In this document: positions 6,018 to 7,597 of the stretch, in pieces
Numbering within the stretch: the first letter of the stretch is position 1
How the letters are laid out: every line of letters begins with the position of its first letter
From: an uncultured Selenomonadaceae bacterium
GTDB taxonomy: Bacteria; Bacillota; Negativicutes; Selenomonadales; Selenomonadaceae
Direction of reading: 5' to 3'
DNA: 7,597 bases
Assembly (NCBI GenBank): GCA_905235425.1
Contig: CAJOKY010000108.1
Location: 1-7,597, forward strand
Program-made: the position numbers and the translations under genes
Notes under the pieces: generated by a model
Seen by the model: only the letters and a program-made list of their open reading frames with translations
The model's database searches: none
Told to the model about the DNA's origin: nothing

Positions 6018-6485
6018 TTAATCTTCGTCGTCTTGTTTAGTACTCCAAATAGCTTTCATAATCGGCGGAATGCATTTATCCATAATGTCGCTGATAAGGT
6101 AAAGCATTGTCAAAACTTGTCTTGTGACAACGTCTTCGTCGTCGCTGAAGAAGGTAAAGTCATACGTTGCCAAAATGTCGCCGTCATCATCAATAGATAA
6201 AGTTATGTAGCGATAACGACTGTTGAGAGTGTTCAGGACATCAATAATCGCATCACGTTGATAATCTTCAACATTTTCGGCGAGATACGCGCGAATTTGC
6301 ACATCACCGTGTGCAGAAGTACTGAGATGAACATTCAAGCCGGGGCAATTTTTCGCGGACATCGGAAGACCAAAGACAACTTTTTCTCCCAACTGTTTAA
6401 CTCTGAAATTTAAATCTCTCTTTGTGAAGATATCTTCAAGCATCTGCGGATAATCAAATTCGCCGTCAAAATCATTTAAAGCCAT
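6018..6485 (-). CDS. YbjN-like domain protein
   Basis: A 155-residue acidic soluble protein with no signal peptide or membrane segment. The pattern of an N-terminal helix (DYPQMLEDIF), a two-strand segment around VVFGLPMSAKNCPG, and then NTLNSRYRYITLSIDDDGDI (86-104 region) with a following strand and helix resembles YbjN/PF10722, a fold related to secretion-chaperone-like proteins. Members are called sensory transduction regulators, but no activity is established. The tail is very acidic (QDDED). The start is the ATG at 6485, preceded by GGGAGGT; an upstream TTG at 6512 would place this site inside the gene and is rejected. It is first in a two-gene unit with the methyltransferase 25 bp downstream, and its promoter is recognisable. 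Family call is moderate. Confidence 0.6.
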   Translation of the reverse strand: MALNDFDGEFDYPQMLEDIFTKRDLNFRVKQLGEKVVFGLPMSAKNCPGLNVHLSTSAHGDVQIRAYLAENVEDYQRDAIIDVLNTLNSRYRYITLSIDDDGDILATYDFTFFSDDEDVVTRQVLTMLYLISDIMDKCIPPIMKAIWSTKQDDED

Positions 6486-6492
6486 GAAACTT

Positions 6493-6499
6493 ACCTCCC
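6493..6499 (-). promoter_or_regulatory. Ribosome binding site deciding the YbjN-like start
   Basis: Minus-strand GGGAGGT lies 7 nt before the ATG at 6485. It selects that ATG over the upstream in-frame TTG at 6512. Confidence 0.8.
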
Positions 6500-6551
6500 G
6501 TCTAAAAAACAATTTACATTTATCCTTTCTGAAATTGAAAAGATTGGCGGT

Positions 6552-6580
6552 AGTCTATCAAACTACTTTTAAAACGTCAA
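6552..6580 (-). promoter_or_regulatory. Sigma-A-type promoter for the YbjN-like/methyltransferase pair
   Basis: On the minus strand TTGACG (6580-6575) and TAGACT (6557-6552) are spaced by 17 nt, with 5 of 6 and 4 of 6 consensus matches. The site lies about 67 bp before the start codon. An imperfect inverted repeat (6523-6536 and 6585-6600) surrounds it. Confidence 0.6.
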
Positions 6581-6650
6581 GCCAAATTTTCAGAAAAGGA
6601 TTAAATTTGTGTTAAAGAATCTTAAAGCGGAATATATTTTTAAATCCGTT

Positions 6651-6680
6651 TATGATATTATAACAAAAACATTGAAAGGG
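6651..6680 (+). promoter_or_regulatory. Probable -10 box and ribosome binding site of the phosphatase gene
   Basis: TATGAT (6651-6656) is a good -10 hexamer, but I see no convincing -35 at the right distance (CGGAAT is there). The gene's ribosome binding site GAAAGGG (6674-6680) lies 8 nt before the ATG. The rest of the 203-bp divergent region (6486-6688) holds only this, the opposite promoter and AT-rich sequence. Confidence 0.35.
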
Positions 6681-6688
6681 ATTTTGGT

Positions 6689-7135
6689 ATGGTGAAAATA
6701 AACTTTGTATGTTTTGGAAATATCTGCCGCTCACCTATGGCGGAATTTGTTATGAAAGATTTGGTACAAAAGGCAGGTTTTGAAAAAGATTTTGTGATAG
6801 CCTCTTCCGGCTGTCACCCCGCAGTAGGTACGCCGATACATTACAATACTTGCCGTGTGCTTAAGAAAAATAACGTGCCTTATACCAATCGCACTTCAAA
6901 ACAGTTTACCGCGCAGATTTACAAAGATTTTGACTACATAATTTGCATGGACACTTGGAATGTTTTGGACGCAAAAAAAATTTCCGGCGGCGATCCCGAC
7001 GGAAAAATATTTTTGATGATGAGTTTTGCCGGAGAATCAAGAGACGTTGACGATCCATATTACACTGACAATTATGAAGTTACCTACGCTGATATTCTGC
7101 GCGGCTGTCAAGCGTTGTTGGAAAAAGTGCGCTGA
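6689..7135 (+). CDS. Low-molecular-weight protein tyrosine phosphatase
   Basis: A cytoplasmic 148-residue phosphatase that hydrolyses phosphotyrosine, or a similar phosphate monoester, through a cysteinyl-phosphate intermediate. The active-site loop CFGNICRS (8-15) fits C(X)5R, with Cys8 as nucleophile and Arg14 binding phosphate. The following PMAEF matches the family. The general-acid loop DDPYY (121-125) supplies Asp122 as proton donor. Length and start are normal. Bacterial members often act on tyrosine kinases of capsule or exopolysaccharide export, but no such gene is adjacent, so the substrate is unknown. Some family members act as arsenate reductases, but the classic LMW-PTP DPYY loop and the lack of other arsenic genes argue against that. 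It stands alone between a divergent gene pair and a tRNA. Confidence 0.93.
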   Translation: MVKINFVCFGNICRSPMAEFVMKDLVQKAGFEKDFVIASSGCHPAVGTPIHYNTCRVLKKNNVPYTNRTSKQFTAQIYKDFDYIICMDTWNVLDAKKISGGDPDGKIFLMMSFAGESRDVDDPYYTDNYEVTYADILRGCQALLEKVR

Positions 7136-7146
7136 AAAATTTTTAC

Positions 7147-7175
7147 TTGCATAAATTAAAATTTTGGGATAAAAT
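7147..7175 (+). promoter_or_regulatory. Promoter of tRNA-Pro
   Basis: TTGCAT (7147-7152) and TAAAAT (7170-7175) are 17 nt apart, placing transcription start about 12 nt before the mature tRNA. The -35 is weak (3 of 6) and the -10 good (5 of 6). Confidence 0.5.
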
Positions 7176-7193
7176 ATCCTTCGTCAAAAAATT

Positions 7194-7270
7194 CGGGGTA
7201 TGGCTCAGTTTGGTAGAGCACCTGCCTTGGGAGCAGGGGGTCGTAGGTTCAAATCCTATTGCTCCGACCA
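7194..7270 (+). tRNA. tRNA-Pro (anticodon UGG)
   Basis: A 77-nt cloverleaf including an encoded CCA end. The acceptor stem CGGGGTA pairs with TGCTCCG (two G-U pairs). The D arm is GCTC/GAGC with an AGTTTGGTA loop. The anticodon stem CCTGC/GCAGG encloses CTTGGGA with anticodon TGG. The variable region is 5 nt, and the T arm GTAGG/CCTAT has a TTCAAAT loop. The leading C1-G72 pair, unusual in tRNAs, is typical of bacterial tRNA-Pro. UGG reads most or all proline codons, so the gene is probably important. Confidence 0.97.
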
Positions 7271-7299
7271 CTTGAAAATAATATCTAAAATAAATTTGT

Positions 7300-7338
7300 A
7301 AGTCACTCGCCTTTAACGGTGTGGTGCTTATTTTTTTT
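7300..7338 (+). terminator. Possible intrinsic terminator after tRNA-Pro
   Basis: AAG-CAC and CGCC pair with GGTG, GTG-CTT across 7300-7329, with a TTTAAC loop, one mismatch and two single-base bulges. A run of eight T follows (7331-7338). It lies within the last codons of the opposite-strand acyltransferase, so part of the pattern may be coding (lysine codons give the T-run). Confidence 0.4.
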
Positions 7339-7597
7339 CTGCATTTCTGGCGGAGTATTCCAGCGTTTTTGAAACCAGAGCCACTGTGTAGGATTTTCAC
7401 GAATAACATTTTCAATAATCTGCGTCATCTTTTCGGTAAAGCGAAGTAAATCACTGTCAACGTCGCCGGTATCTTCAAAGTGCATAACGTCAAAAATTTT
7501 TACCAAATGTCTGCCGTTGGGTTGACGAATTATAAAAGCCGGTATAACGGGCGAATGAAATTTTTTTGAGAATACGGCAGGTCCCATTGGCGTGGAG
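7303..7597 (-). CDS. Lipid A biosynthesis (LpxL/HtrB-type) lysophospholipid acyltransferase, C-terminal part
   Basis: This is the C-terminal ~98 residues of an inner-membrane acyltransferase that adds a secondary acyl chain to a lipid A precursor. The gene enters from beyond the window end, and reading continues upstream of the internal ATG at 7587 as STPMGPAVFSKKF. Recognisable family traits are the sTPxGPA segment, the SPVIPAFIIRQ strand and the closing QWLWFQKRWNTPP motif. The catalytic HX4D and substrate motifs lie outside the window. The C-terminus is lysine and histidine rich. The fragment cannot distinguish LpxL from LpxM-like enzymes. Its presence is the main hint that the host has an LPS outer membrane. 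It converges with the tRNA-Pro gene 32 bp away. Confidence 0.82.
   Translation of the reverse strand, partial: STPMGPAVFSKKFHSPVIPAFIIRQPNGRHLVKIFDVMHFEDTGDVDSDLLRFTEKMTQIIENVIRENPTQWLWFQKRWNTPPEMQKKNKHHTVKGE

Noticed and set aside
7194..7270. Integration site of a mobile element at tRNA-Pro
   Set aside because: No integrase and no repeated copy of the tRNA 3' end is present in the window.
7143..7415. Minus-strand reading frame of 90 codons containing a GFEPTTPCSQGRCSTKLSHTP-like peptide
   Set aside because: It is the antisense translation of tRNA-Pro, a well-known source of spurious protein predictions, and has no coding support of its own.

Overview
The window looks like chromosomal DNA from an anaerobic, Gram-negative-type Firmicute; Negativicutes (Selenomonas relatives) is my best guess. 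Several features point there. Shine-Dalgarno sites are strong and Firmicute-like (GGAGG, GGGAGGT, GAGGTGA), and the promoters are sigma-A-like. Two [NiFe]-hydrogenase maturation genes suggest anaerobic H2 metabolism. The last gene is the end of a lipid A-type acyltransferase, which implies an LPS outer membrane. The taxonomic placement is inference.

Layout. Positions 1-2990 (+) carry the end of a type III DNA methyltransferase (Mod) and a complete type III restriction subunit (Res), overlapping by ATGA. hypB (3009-3665, +), a GTPase for nickel loading of hydrogenase, starts 18 bp after res. Convergent with it, on the minus strand, are hyaD (4579-4082, hydrogenase maturation protease) and queF (4085-3648, queuosine biosynthesis). 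These two also overlap by ATGA, and queF overlaps the end of hypB by 18 bp. Next comes a cysteine-rich YgbA/'nitrous oxide-stimulated promoter' family gene (4769-5272, +) with a lysine tail. It is flanked on both sides by heptanucleotide tandem arrays in opposite orientation. A minus-strand pair follows: a YbjN-like protein (6485-6018) and a SAM-dependent methyltransferase (5992-5312). Divergent from them is a low-molecular-weight protein tyrosine phosphatase (6689-7135, +). A tRNA-Pro(UGG) follows, and then the 3' part of the acyltransferase (minus strand, running off the window).

How the genes relate. Mod and Res form one restriction-modification operon. HypB and HyaD act at different steps of [NiFe]-hydrogenase maturation (nickel insertion, then C-terminal clipping of the large subunit), although no hydrogenase structural gene is visible. 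The remaining genes look like ordinary chromosomal housekeeping or accessory genes.

No complete new system is evident. Two DNA-level patterns do deserve attention. The first is the 10-mer CCGCGCAGAT, present eight times (seven on the plus strand) at roughly 1-kb spacing, in both sense and antisense reading frames; it resembles a DNA-uptake, Chi-like or chromosome-architecture signal. The second is the pair of inverted CTACNNN heptamer arrays enclosing the YgbA-family gene.
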